A stretch of 64,000 nt of DNA from Sulfurimonas sp. GTDB taxonomy: Bacteria > Campylobacterota > Campylobacteria > Campylobacterales > Sulfurimonadaceae. A model generated the notes under the pieces. The model saw nothing but the letters and a program-made list of their open reading frames with translations, was not told the origin of the DNA and did no database searches. A program made the translations under genes and the position numbers. The stretch's first letter is position 1, and each line of letters opens with the position of its first letter. The stretch is from contig VMSZ01000030.1 in the NCBI GenBank assembly GCA_013791885.1, forward strand, positions 1-64,000. Direction: 5' to 3'. This document shows positions 6,719 through 14,325 of the stretch, in pieces.

Positions 6719-7894
6719 CTAGCTATCAGAGTTAAATATATCTCTTGTATAAACTTTCTTTTTTACATCCAAAAGAGCATCTTCCATTCTGTTTGCTACT
6801 ATGACATCTGAGAGAGTTTTAAACGCAGCTAGGTCTTTGATGACTTTGAACCCTTCAAAGTTGTCTTCTGTCATGACTGGTTCATAGATTACCACTTCTA
6901 CGTTTTTAGCTTGGAGTTTTTCTATGATTCCTTGCACGGCGGAACTTCTGAAATTATCGCTTCCTGACTTCATAATGAGTCTGTAGATACCTACTACTTT
7001 TGGGTTACTTTGCAATATTTGCTTTGTCACAAACTCTTTTCTTGTCTCGTTAGCATCTACTATTGCGCCTATGAGGTTATTTGGCACATCGCTAAAGTTT
7101 GCTTTGAGCTGTTTGGTGTCTTTTGGAAAGCAGTATCCGCCATAACCAAAACTTGGATTGTTGTAGTGTGTGCCTATTCTTGGGTCGAGTCCTACACCGC
7201 TGATGATGTCCTTTGCGTTTAGGCTATGCTGTTCACAGTAGGAGTCCAACTCGTTAAAGTAAGCGACTCTCATGGCAAGGTAAGTGTTTGAAAAAAGTTT
7301 GATGGCTTCAGCTTCAGTTGAGTCTGTAAAAAGTACGGAAATCCCTTTTTTGATGGCGCCTCTCTCAAGCAAGCCCGCAAATATCATCGCACGGTCTGAT
7401 TTTTCACCGACTATGATTCTGCTTGGGTAAAGGTTGTCATGAAGTGCTTGACCTTCTCTTAAAAATTCTGGAGAAAAGATGATGTTTGTCGTCTGGAACT
7501 TTTCATTTATCATCTTTGTGTAACCAACCGGGATGGTTGATTTTATGACCATGGTTGCGTTTGGGTTGATGCTTAAAACATCTGCGATGACGTACTCTAT
7601 GGACTTTGTGTTGAAATAGTTTGTAGTTTCATCATAATCTGTCGGCGTGGAGATGATGACATAATCAGCCCCCGTGTAAGCTTCCACTTTGTCCAAAGTT
7701 GCTCTGAAGTTCAAACCGTCTTTTTTGAGGTACTCACTTATCTCTTTGTCTTCTATTGGAGAGATTTTGTTTTGAAGCATCTCCACTTTTTCTGGAATGA
7801 TGTCAAGCGCTACGACTTCGTTATGTTGTGCCAGTAAGATTCCGTTAGAAAGTCCTACATATCCCGTACCTGCTATTGCTATTTTATATGACAT
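6719..7894 (-). CDS. ugd: UDP-glucose 6-dehydrogenase family (nucleotide-sugar dehydrogenase)
   Basis: 391 residues. The N-terminal NAD-binding motif GTGYVGLS is at 9-16, and the catalytic Cys lies in [13 protein letters not shown] near residue 255, as in UDP-glucose/GDP-mannose dehydrogenases. It oxidises a UDP-hexose to the uronic acid with two NAD+, giving acidic sugars for EPS; UDP-glucose is the likely substrate since the neighbours are galE genes. Its ATG overlaps the stop of a mini-ORF (TAATG). Length and motifs are complete. Confidence 0.88.
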   Translation of the reverse strand: MSYKIAIAGTGYVGLSNGILLAQHNEVVALDIIPEKVEMLQNKISPIEDKEISEYLKKDGLNFRATLDKVEAYTGADYVIISTPTDYDETTNYFNTKSIEYVIADVLSINPNATMVIKSTIPVGYTKMINEKFQTTNIIFSPEFLREGQALHDNLYPSRIIVGEKSDRAMIFAGLLERGAIKKGISVLFTDSTEAEAIKLFSNTYLAMRVAYFNELDSYCEQHSLNAKDIISGVGLDPRIGTHYNNPSFGYGGYCFPKDTKQLKANFSDVPNNLIGAIVDANETRKEFVTKQILQSNPKVVGIYRLIMKSGSDNFRSSAVQGIIEKLQAKNVEVVIYEPVMTEDNFEGFKVIKDLAAFKTLSDVIVANRMEDALLDVKKKVYTRDIFNSDS

Positions 7895-8013
7895 TATTTA
7901 GTTTCCCTGTTTTGTAGTTTTTCCATAATATTTAATACACCTTCATCCATCTTTGAAACAGCAAACCAGCTAATTAATTTTGAATGTTTAATTTTCAATT
8001 TTAAATTATTCAT
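7894..8013 (-). pseudogene. Mini-ORF: AT-rich repeat fused to a RhuM/ORF6N C-terminal stub
   Basis: A 39-codon frame from ATG 8013, overlapping the stop of the four-helix-bundle gene (ATGA), to TAA 7894, overlapping the ugd ATG (TAATG). Codons 1-14 (MNNLKLKIKHSKLI) are the AT-rich repeat. The rest reads FAVSKMDEGVLNIMEKLQ, clearly the C-terminus of a RhuM/ORF6N-PLD protein (FAFSKMDIEVLNIMEKLR at 5874-6710). It is the scar of a third member of that family. Confidence 0.6.
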
Positions 8014-8372
8014 TTGTTTGCCTGAGTTGATTTGACAATGCTTGTAATCAATTTAACAATCTCTTCTATATCATTCACAAGGCTTTTTACATGTGAGTCA
8101 TCAATACTTAAATATCCTGTTGCTATAAGTAAATCTACCCAGTATTTTGCTTCTCTTGCTTCTTTACTTGCTATACTCATTTTGGAGATAAAATCATTTT
8201 TACTTTGTCCTGCTTGGGCTTCGTTTATATTTGCGCCAATAGATGTTCCACACCTGAGTAATTGTTTAGACAAAATATATTCTTTTTTTTCATCACACAA
8301 ATACTTATAAAGTTTTACAATTCTAACTGAAAATTCAAATGATTTACTCAATATAATATTTTCTTGCTTCAT
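8010..8372 (-). CDS. Four-helix-bundle protein (S23/intervening-sequence family)
   Basis: 120 residues, all-helical. The hallmark stretch LLRCGTSIGANINEAQAG (~40-57) and SIASKEAREAKYWVDLL identify the four-helix-bundle family first named from a 23S rRNA intervening-sequence ORF. Members often turn up in polysaccharide and mobile loci; the molecular role is not established. Its ATG overlaps the stop of the truncated ORF6N gene (ATGA), and its own stop overlaps the next mini-ORF (ATGA). Confidence 0.82.
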   Translation of the reverse strand: MKQENIILSKSFEFSVRIVKLYKYLCDEKKEYILSKQLLRCGTSIGANINEAQAGQSKNDFISKMSIASKEAREAKYWVDLLIATGYLSIDDSHVKSLVNDIEEIVKLITSIVKSTQANK

Positions 8373-8698
8373 GCAACTTTTTCATTAAAAATTAAGAATT
8401 CAATATTAAACATTTTATTCGTACCTTGTTCTGTAAAAACAAAAGGTTTTGCTCCTCCAAAGTGCTTTTTTGATGGTATCACAGATTGTGACACCATCAT
8501 ATCTATTTCAATATCTATTAACTCAAACATAAAATCTTCTGGAAATCTTGCTATATTTCGTTTTACAGCTTGTTTTAAAGAACGTGTCTCTACCCCATAA
8601 AGTTCTGCCAAATCCCTATCTATCATAACTTGCATATCTCGAATAGTATATATTTTATTTTTGATACTCTCTTCATCTACCACTTGAATTTGCTTCAT
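8369..8698 (-). pseudogene. Truncated ORF6N-domain protein
   Basis: 109 codons from ATG 8698, one base after the galE stop; I prefer this to an upstream in-frame start inside galE. Residues ~3-85 are an ORF6N domain (IYTIRDMQVMIDRDLAELYG, RNIARFPEDFMFEL). After FVFTEQGTNK the frame runs into an AT-rich repeat (reading MFNIEFLIFN) and stops with EKVA, so the linker and PLD-like tail present in the 2490-3374 homologue are gone. The stop still overlaps the next gene by ATGA. It could still make a free DNA-binding domain. Confidence 0.65.
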
Positions 8699-8699
8699 T

Positions 8700-9722
8700 T
8701 TACTTTTCCCACTCAAAAGCACTTTGACAGATTAAAGCCAAGTCGTTGTACTTTGGTGACCAGTTCATTTTAGATTTTATTTTTGTGTTGTTAGAAATTA
8801 ATGCAGCCGGATCGCCTGCTCGTCTTGGCGCAATGTCGACTGTAAAGTCTGCGTTTGTAACTTTTTTCATAGTCTCTATAACTTCTTTTACGCTGTAGCC
8901 TTTACCGTAACCTGCGTTAAAGATGTCACTTGCGTTTTCTTGTAAGTAGTCTATGGCTTTTATGTGTGCATCAGCCAAATCGTCGACATGAATGTAGTCT
9001 CTAACCCCTGTTCCATCCACAGTATTAAAGTCATCTCCAAATATTGCCATTTTCGCTCTTTTAGCTGTAGCACATTCGGAAGCTATTTTTATGAGGTGGG
9101 TTGCGTTTGGAAAGCTTTGACCTATTCTTGGAGTAAGTTTGTCATCAGTGTAGTTTATGTCTGCACCGGCGACGTTAAAATATCTGAAGATTACAAATTT
9201 AAACTCTTTGTTTGCGTTTGCCGTGTCTTGCAAAACTCGTTCGCTCATAAGCTTAGACATGCCGTATGGGTTGATGGGGTTTGTGAGGTAGTTTTCATCT
9301 ATGCCTGTTTCAGGCAGGTTTGTCGGTTCGCCGTAAACAGCAGCAGTAGAACTGAAGATAAATCTTTTTACGTCAGACTCCACAGCACAGCTAATAAGGT
9401 TCGTAGTATTTACCGTGTTGTTCATGTAGTACTTGATTGGGTTTGTAACTGACTCAGGTACGACTATGCTCGCTGCAAAGTGAATGATGGTGTCAAAGTT
9501 GCCTGCGTTTAATAGTGATGCTACCTGAGCAAACTCTTTTAAGTCCAGCTCTACAAACGCGAACTCTCTTATGCTTCTGAGAGTATCTAATGTTTTTGCG
9601 CTTCCTGTACTGAGGTTGTCTAAAATTGTTATGTTGTGAGATGTTGCTTGAAGAAGTTGTTTTGCGACGTGAGAACCGATGTAGCCTGCTCCGCCTGTTA
9701 TTAAAATGTTGCGTTTATCCAT
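8700..9722 (-). CDS. galE: UDP-glucose 4-epimerase (second copy)
   Basis: 340 residues, complete. GGAGYIGSH at 10-18, FSSTAAVYGEP (~123-133) with the catalytic Ser/Thr, and Y153/K157 in NPYGMSK. It clearly differs in sequence from the copy at 1284-2324, so this is not part of the recent segmental duplication. It lies directly downstream of a MarR-like gene (stop and start abut). Two CTGCGTTT octamers (8849, 9503) fall in this gene. Supplies UDP-galactose or a related sugar for EPS. Confidence 0.92.
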   Translation of the reverse strand: MDKRNILITGGAGYIGSHVAKQLLQATSHNITILDNLSTGSAKTLDTLRSIREFAFVELDLKEFAQVASLLNAGNFDTIIHFAASIVVPESVTNPIKYYMNNTVNTTNLISCAVESDVKRFIFSSTAAVYGEPTNLPETGIDENYLTNPINPYGMSKLMSERVLQDTANANKEFKFVIFRYFNVAGADINYTDDKLTPRIGQSFPNATHLIKIASECATAKRAKMAIFGDDFNTVDGTGVRDYIHVDDLADAHIKAIDYLQENASDIFNAGYGKGYSVKEVIETMKKVTNADFTVDIAPRRAGDPAALISNNTKIKSKMNWSPKYNDLALICQSAFEWEK

Positions 9723-10040
9723 TTATTTTGTACCCCATTTGAGAGTATCTGCTTCGAGCTCTTTTTGAAGCTCTTCATACTCAGCTTTTTTTCTGACAAT
9801 AAACTTTTTTGTAAGGTGCATTTTCTCTTTTATGCCCTCATCTGTGAGAAGATATTTGTATTTTGTTTTGTTGTCAGAGCTAATAAACCTCTCTGCTTTT
9901 ATGAAGCCTTTGTTTATGAGCGCTTTAAGTACATAATTTATTTTTCCCACACTAAAACCTATCTCGTCTGCCAAAGATTTTTGTGATGATGCCGTATTTG
10001 CATGCTTTAGTATGACTAGTTCTAACTCTTCGTTGCTCAA
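9723..10040 (-). CDS. EPS-associated MarR-family regulator, copy 3 (divergent)
   Basis: 105 residues, TTG start (MSNEELELVILKHANTASSQ). Same fold and length as the copies at 734 and 3880 but clearly diverged in sequence, so probably the older local paralogue. It heads the galE, ORF6N relic, four-helix bundle, ugd, RhuM run; the galE ATG follows its stop directly. The upstream palindrome at 10085-10097 may be its operator. Confidence 0.78.
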   Translation of the reverse strand: MSNEELELVILKHANTASSQKSLADEIGFSVGKINYVLKALINKGFIKAERFISSDNKTKYKYLLTDEGIKEKMHLTKKFIVRKKAEYEELQKELEADTLKWGTK

Positions 10041-10084
10041 GTTCGTTTCCCAATGTTAATAAAAATGTGGGAAATCATACACCA

Positions 10085-10097
10085 TTCAAACTTTGAA
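10085..10097 (-). promoter_or_regulatory. Candidate MarR-type operator
   Basis: Perfect palindrome TTCAAA-C-TTTGAA, 45-57 bp upstream of the TTG of copy 3. The same spot before copies 1 and 2 reads TTTAAACTTTGGA (1121-1133) and TTTAAACTTTCGA (4248-4260). Conservation of the core before a diverged paralogue suggests a shared regulator-binding or promoter element. Apart from this, bases 10041-10356 show no gene or strong structure. Confidence 0.45.
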
Positions 10098-10356
10098 CGC
10101 ACTTTAATAGGCTTGCTTTTAGACACAGTGACGCAGATATATGTAATATGAGGTAAAAATAACGGGAGAAACTTTGATGAATTGTCAACAGCGGAACTGA
10201 AATCAGGAATTTATTTATATTTAACTTCGTCTTTGACAGCATAGTGCCTGAAAGTAAGTTGGATAATGGAGTTGTGGAGTTTTCCTCACCGCCTAAGAAA
10301 TTCGGCGAGAGTCAAATTTGTAAATAAATTTCATAGATTTTCAATTAAGCTGTTGC

Positions 10357-10551
10357 TTAATTTGTTATACGCTGCGCTCTTCCTATTGCAAAATATAAAA
10401 TAAAACCTAAAACTGGTAAGAAAAATACAACCAATAGCCATATAACCTTATTGATACTATCTTTAAAACTACTTTTTAAAATTTCAATCAACGCCCATAC
10501 CCATATCACGAGTAACACTAAGTAGATTAAACCTACAACTAATCCTGCCAT
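10357..10551 (-). CDS. Small PLDc_N-type two-helix membrane protein
   Basis: 64 residues with two membrane helices (~3-25 and ~36-56), ending FLPVLGFILYFAIGRAQR. This matches the short PLDc_N family (the N-terminal membrane segment of cardiolipin-synthase-like proteins, often found alone). Free-standing here; function unknown. It lies between the EPS block and the IS30 element. Confidence 0.75.
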   Translation of the reverse strand: MAGLVVGLIYLVLLVIWVWALIEILKSSFKDSINKVIWLLVVFFLPVLGFILYFAIGRAQRITN

Positions 10552-10635
10552 ATAAATCCTTTTTACAATAAAATTTATTAATTATAGTTAATAAAAATTT
10601 AACGCTGCCTTAATCAAATGATTGCCAATTTAAAA

Positions 10636-11759
10636 GCAAACCGCCAATTCAAGTTTAAAGTGCAACACATAAAATTTTAAAAGAATGGATTGAAGAGAGA
10701 GGTTAGCTGCGATAAAATAAGATTCCAATCCGCCAAGATAGGGAAACTTATGAAATATAAACAACTAACCATGATGCAACGATATCAAATCGAAGCTTTG
10801 AAAAAAGAAGGTCTGAGCCAAAGAGCAATAGCCTTAAATATTTGTGTGCATTACTCAACAGTATCAAGAGAACTAAAAAGAAACTCCCTAGATAATAATG
10901 AATACAATGCTGTAAATGCTACAGTAAGTGCAAGACTAAGGTATCAGTATAAAACAAAAAACAGAAGGCTTACAAAGAAACATACTAGCTTTATAAAAAT
11001 GTGTATTAAAGATGGATTTTCACCTGAACAGATAAGTGGAAGAATGAGTTTAACAGAGCTTAGACCCATAAGTCATGAAACAATCTATAGGTATATTTAC
11101 CACAACAAACGAAGTGGCGGTAATCTCTACAGATATCTCAGACACAAGAACAAAAAGTACACCAAAAGAACTGCTTCATATCGTAGCAGAGGACAAATCA
11201 AGAACCGTATATCAATAGATTTTAGACCAAAGATTGTTGAAGAGAAATCTAGAGTTGGAGATTGGGAGGTAGATACTATCATTGGAAAGAACCATCATCA
11301 GGCAATAGTAACGCTTGTAGATAGAAATTCAAAGTTTACTCTGATGAAGAAGGTTGAAGCCAAGCAAGCCAGAGTTGTAACAGATGCGATTATCCATCTA
11401 CTCAAGCCAATACAAGCTCATGCGCTGACAATCACAAGTGATAATGGCAAAGAGTTTTCATACCATGAAGAAATTGCTAAAAGACTTGATACAGAGTTTT
11501 ACTTCGCTAACCCATATCAATCATGGCAAAGAGGTTTAAATGAACACACTAACGGTTTGATTAGAGAATATTTTCCAAAGAAAATGGAGTTTAAAAATAT
11601 CTCAGATGAGCAAATTGTTGAAGTTCAGAACAAACTAAATCGCAGACCTAGAAAAGTACTTGGCTATCAAACACCTGCAGAAGTGTTTTTCGATACAATT
11701 ACGAAATCTTATGTAGCAGTTTAATCAGGTGTTGCACTTACTATTTGAATTGGCGTTTA
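10636..11759 (+). mobile_element. IS30-family insertion sequence
   Basis: About 1.1 kb holding one transposase, with imperfect ~31-bp terminal inverted repeats. The left end (about 10638-10668) and the complement of the right end (11729-11759) share CGCCAATTCAA and AAGTGCAACAC at matching positions. The exact ends and target duplication (2-3 bp expected for IS30) could not be fixed by eye. It lies 245 bp from the prophage attL and outside the prophage. Confidence 0.85.
10750..11724 (+). CDS. IS30-family transposase
   Basis: 324 residues from ATG 10750; a TTG frame extension to 10690 is possible but the family usually starts near the MKYKQLT stretch. The N-terminal helix-turn-helix (LTMMQRYQIEALKKEGLSQ, HYSTVSRELKRN) precedes a DDE catalytic core with D in WEVDTIIG, D in TSDNGKEF and E in GLNEHTNGLIREYFPK, as expected for IS30. 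The reading frame is intact and both inverted repeats are present, so the element may be active. Confidence 0.93.
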   Translation: MKYKQLTMMQRYQIEALKKEGLSQRAIALNICVHYSTVSRELKRNSLDNNEYNAVNATVSARLRYQYKTKNRRLTKKHTSFIKMCIKDGFSPEQISGRMSLTELRPISHETIYRYIYHNKRSGGNLYRYLRHKNKKYTKRTASYRSRGQIKNRISIDFRPKIVEEKSRVGDWEVDTIIGKNHHQAIVTLVDRNSKFTLMKKVEAKQARVVTDAIIHLLKPIQAHALTITSDNGKEFSYHEEIAKRLDTEFYFANPYQSWQRGLNEHTNGLIREYFPKKMEFKNISDEQIVEVQNKLNRRPRKVLGYQTPAEVFFDTITKSYVAV

Positions 11760-12004
11760 TCATTTTTTTGCTAAAAAATAGCCAAAAAATAATTAAATAT
11801 TTTACTTAAACGCACTAGTTCCACATATTGCAAGAATTTTCCAAAAACTAGCACTAATCTTGGAGTAATTTTATTTTATAATTTTTATGCATCTGCGTGC
11901 TGATGGCTTTAGTGGAAGTGTAAGATAACTGTGTTGTACTAGATTGTTGAATGGGAAAGTAATAAATTTGATGATTGTTTAAAAAGTTGAAGGAGGTTCT
12001 TCAA
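11760..12004. other. Gene-free stretch between IS30 and prophage attL
   Basis: No reading frame of note, RNA gene or strong hairpin was seen. If the prophage is integrated as proposed, this is the host DNA that originally lay downstream of tRNA-Ser. Confidence 0.5.
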
Positions 12005-12028
12005 GTGGTGGACGAGGAGAGGTTCGAA
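12005..12028. repeat. attL: duplicated tRNA-Ser 3' end
   Basis: 24 bp identical to the 3' portion of tRNA-Ser at 23051-23074 (GTGGTGGACGAGGAGAGG then TTCGAA), including the ACCA end and part of the T-arm. Sequence diverges directly after it (AAAAAACC here, CTCTCGG in the tRNA), marking the crossover limit. Confidence 0.88.
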
Positions 12029-12030
12029 AA

Positions 12031-12055
12031 AAACCTACCCTTAATAAGTAGGTTT
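12031..12055. terminator. Hairpin just inside attL
   Basis: Perfect 8-bp stem AAACCTAC / GTAGGTTT with a 9-nt loop, preceded by A-run and followed by TATAATT. It could end transcription crossing the prophage boundary. Confidence 0.45.
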
Positions 12056-12120
12056 ATAATTAAATTCTTGTATATTATTTGAAAAAGATACAAAGATCTT
12101 TAAAGATATATAAGTTGTGG

Positions 12121-12150
12121 TATAATTCTTTATAAAAAATAAGGAGAGGA
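12121..12150 (+). promoter_or_regulatory. Promoter and RBS of the toxin-antitoxin-like pair
   Basis: TATAAT at 12121-12126 and a strong ribosome site AAGGAGAGGA at 12141-12150, two bases before the ATG at 12153. Upstream is AT-rich with no clear -35, as is common for sigma70 promoters of Campylobacterota. Confidence 0.6.
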
Positions 12151-12152
12151 TT

Positions 12153-12335
12153 ATGGCAGTTAAACATATTAATGAACGTGCTAAAGAAGAAAGTGGTATT
12201 CTTCTATCGGGTAAAGACGCTAAAAAAGTTTTTTCTATGTTTCAAAATAAAAGAAATGAAGCATATGTTGAGCGAAAGCAAGCTCGTCTACAATCTCTCT
12301 TTAGTACTGCAATAAAAATGTCTACCGCTCGATAA
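12153..12335 (+). CDS. Small basic protein, probable antitoxin partner of the GNAT gene
   Basis: 60 residues, charged and probably helical (LLSGKDAKKVFSMFQNKRNEAY). It has the best promoter and RBS of the pair and ends 7 bp before the GNAT gene. GNAT toxins (TacT/AtaT group) are usually encoded directly after a small ribbon-helix-helix DUF1778 antitoxin. This protein shares the size and position, and its LSGKDAKKVFS stretch faintly recalls the C-terminal neutralising helix, but I see no clear DUF1778 signature. The antitoxin role is inferred from position. Confidence 0.55.
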   Translation: MAVKHINERAKEESGILLSGKDAKKVFSMFQNKRNEAYVERKQARLQSLFSTAIKMSTAR

Positions 12336-12342
12336 GTTTTCA

Positions 12343-12939
12343 GTGCCTAAAATTGTTAGCTTATCTACAATTTCTAAAACTGCGTACGATAGGTTAAAAA
12401 AAAGTTTTTCTTGTACAAATGAACACCTTAAAAAATATATTAAGCAATTTGCATTTTCACATCAACAACAAGGTCTTTTTAAAACTTATTTTTTTGTTGA
12501 TGATTCAGATAGATATATTGGATATGTATCTGTTTCTGTTGCCACACTTGAGCGTACAAAGATAGAAGATGAAATAGATATATCTCCTAGTATGAAATAT
12601 TCAATACCTGCACTTAAAATAACTAGATTATGTACTTTTGACGGAAATTGTGGTTCTGGTATTGGAAGTACACTTGTAACCTTTGTTAATTTATTAGCCA
12701 TCATTCAACAATCTACAACAGGTTGTAGGGCATTAATTGTTGACAGTAAGCCTGAAGCAGTTGAATTTTATAAAAAACTTGATTTTGTTAAAGTTGCTAA
12801 AGAAGATGATAGTGATACAATATTGATGATTTATGATATATTACAACCAAGTGAATTGAAAATTCTTATTCCATCAATGATTGATTTTTGTAAATTATAT
12901 CAACAAGATGAATTTATTGAAATATTAGAGAAAATTTGA
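12343..12939 (+). CDS. GNAT acetyltransferase, TacT/AtaT-like toxin candidate
   Basis: 198 residues from GTG 12343. The layout follows GNAT toxins: FSCTNEHLKKYIKQFA near the N-terminus, strand YIGYVSVSV, RLCTFDGNCGSGIGSTLV with the acetyl-CoA-binding GxGxG/A-like loop, and VDSKPEAVEFYKKLDFVKV with the conserved Tyr near the end of the fold. TacT-type toxins acetylate the amino group of aminoacyl-tRNA and block translation. An additional ~30 residues at the C-terminus (QPSELKILIPSMIDFCKLY) is unusual. Placed next to attL, it would stabilise the prophage. Acetyltransferase fold is fairly sure; toxicity is inferred. Confidence 0.7.
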   Translation: MPKIVSLSTISKTAYDRLKKSFSCTNEHLKKYIKQFAFSHQQQGLFKTYFFVDDSDRYIGYVSVSVATLERTKIEDEIDISPSMKYSIPALKITRLCTFDGNCGSGIGSTLVTFVNLLAIIQQSTTGCRALIVDSKPEAVEFYKKLDFVKVAKEDDSDTILMIYDILQPSELKILIPSMIDFCKLYQQDEFIEILEKI

Positions 12940-12973
12940 ATGCTCATGTAAAAGTGCTTATAAATAATGTATT

Positions 12974-13552
12974 TTATGGCATTGGAATAATTCTAAAATC
13001 TAATATTTCAGGTTGCGTTTTTATATATGCATATGCTGATTTAGTGAGTAGTGGTTTAGGCATTACATAGAGTATTTTTTTACTATTTCCATTTAACAGT
13101 TTCGTTAAATTTGGATTTTCTGTCATATAGTTTCTTACTTTTGTTTGTACAGCCTGAACTGTATCATGATTTATTTTCCAATTCTCCCAATTTTTACATT
13201 GTACGAAATAGGTATCTTTCCCTTTTTTAATAAACAAATCTATGCCGCCATCTTGCTTACCTTTTTCTTGACCATGTTCCCAAACATAGTAGCCCTCTTT
13301 TCTAAAATGCTCTGCTACAAATTTTTCGTATTCATCACCTTTTATTTTTTTTTCTTCATTAGATAGTGTGTTTGTTGATTTTTCTACTTTTACAGCTTTT
13401 TTATTTTCTTTAAACTCATATTTTAGTTTTGTCTTCTTTTTTGGTTTATAGTTTTTTAAAAATACAGCGATAAATAATATAGGATAAACCCACCATGGTA
13501 GCCCTGTTATTAAGTTTAAAAATATTGTTGAAAAATCTAGTTGTTGTATCAT
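12974..13552 (-). CDS. Membrane-anchored Mrr-like restriction endonuclease domain protein
   Basis: 192 residues. One membrane helix at ~17-33 (LPWWVYPILFIAVFL), a lysine-rich linker, then a PD-(D/E)xK nuclease domain of Mrr type: E74/E76 in GDEYEKF, D101-D105 in DGGIDLF and Q118-x-K120 in FVQCKNW. These are the expected catalytic residues. The reading frame overlaps the upstream TonB-C-like gene by 4 bp (ATGA). As the last gene of the leftward repressor operon, it may attack incoming DNA at the inner membrane. The fold is recognised; target and specificity are unknown. Confidence 0.75.
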   Translation of the reverse strand: MIQQLDFSTIFLNLITGLPWWVYPILFIAVFLKNYKPKKKTKLKYEFKENKKAVKVEKSTNTLSNEEKKIKGDEYEKFVAEHFRKEGYYVWEHGQEKGKQDGGIDLFIKKGKDTYFVQCKNWENWKINHDTVQAVQTKVRNYMTENPNLTKLLNGNSKKILYVMPKPLLTKSAYAYIKTQPEILDFRIIPMP

Positions 13553-14274
13553 TGATATTGCAAACTTACATCACAAGTTTTCTTTGTTTGTAAAAGTAGT
13601 TTATAACTTCCTTTTAGAATTTCTACATTTATACCAAGCATTTCGGCATACGATACACCAATTTTTCTTCCATCACTATCTAGCAATGTTATTCTTTTCA
13701 TGCATTGATTTGGAGTTGTACTTAAATTAACAAACCCATCTTTACTTGTTTCAAATACTCTTACATATTCTTTACTTGTGTGTTCAAACCTTGTAGTACC
13801 TCTAGATATTGGTATTTCATATGTTGAAACATTTGCAGCACTACTATCATTAGATTGACTATTAATTGCACTTTGCCCTATTCTGTAGATAAATATAAAC
13901 CTCATAGGTGTTTTTTCTTTTGGTGTTATCATCTGCTTACTAGCTTGTTCAACTATCTTCATAGTCATTTTATCTAGACTTCTTTCATCACTTTTTTTAA
14001 GGAATTTAACGTTATCTATTGTTCCGTTTTCATTCATCATAAATTCAACTACATTTTTATCATTGACAAATTTGGTATCTAGTTTTTTTACTTCTTCTTT
14101 TATTATACTTTTCAATATATTGATGTTTTTGTCTTGATTATCTAATATATAGCTCTCCTGAGCTTCTGTTAGTTTAACACCTTTATACAATGCTTTCATA
14201 TTTTGATTTACTTCTATATATGCAGCGTCTAACGCACCTAACATCACTAAGAATAAAATTACAACTCTTGTCAT
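13549..14274 (-). CDS. Secreted protein with TonB-C-like domain
   Basis: 241 residues. Signal peptide MTRVVILFLVMLGALDAAYI with likely cleavage near residue 18. Residues ~65-130 read VVEFMMNENGTIDNVKFLKKS..LDKMTMKIVEQASK..MRFIFIYRIG, the strand-helix pattern of TonB/TolA C-terminal domains. It has no membrane anchor other than the signal, nor a Pro-rich arm, so it is not a complete TonB. The remainder (~150-241) is of unknown type. Filamentous phage use TolA/TonB-like C-domains as secondary receptors, so a periplasmic copy made from the lysogeny operon could be an exclusion decoy; that is inference. Confidence 0.55.
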   Translation of the reverse strand: MTRVVILFLVMLGALDAAYIEVNQNMKALYKGVKLTEAQESYILDNQDKNINILKSIIKEEVKKLDTKFVNDKNVVEFMMNENGTIDNVKFLKKSDERSLDKMTMKIVEQASKQMITPKEKTPMRFIFIYRIGQSAINSQSNDSSAANVSTYEIPISRGTTRFEHTSKEYVRVFETSKDGFVNLSTTPNQCMKRITLLDSDGRKIGVSYAEMLGINVEILKGSYKLLLQTKKTCDVSLQYQ

Positions 14275-14325
14275 TTCCCCTGCTCCATTTTATTTGTATT
14301 TCAATATGTTTTTTATAAAGTTCTT

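Noticed and set aside
8964..9452. 162-codon frame antisense to galE (8700-9722)
   Set aside because: Long because of codon bias in galE; Cys-rich and without recognisable domains.
10690..10750. TTG 10690 as transposase start
   Set aside because: It would add 20 residues of no known function; the family usually begins near MKYKQLT at 10750, though the RBS there is weak.
12005..12028. A second tRNA-Ser at attL
   Set aside because: Only the 3' 24 bases are present; it is the duplicated att core, not a tRNA gene.
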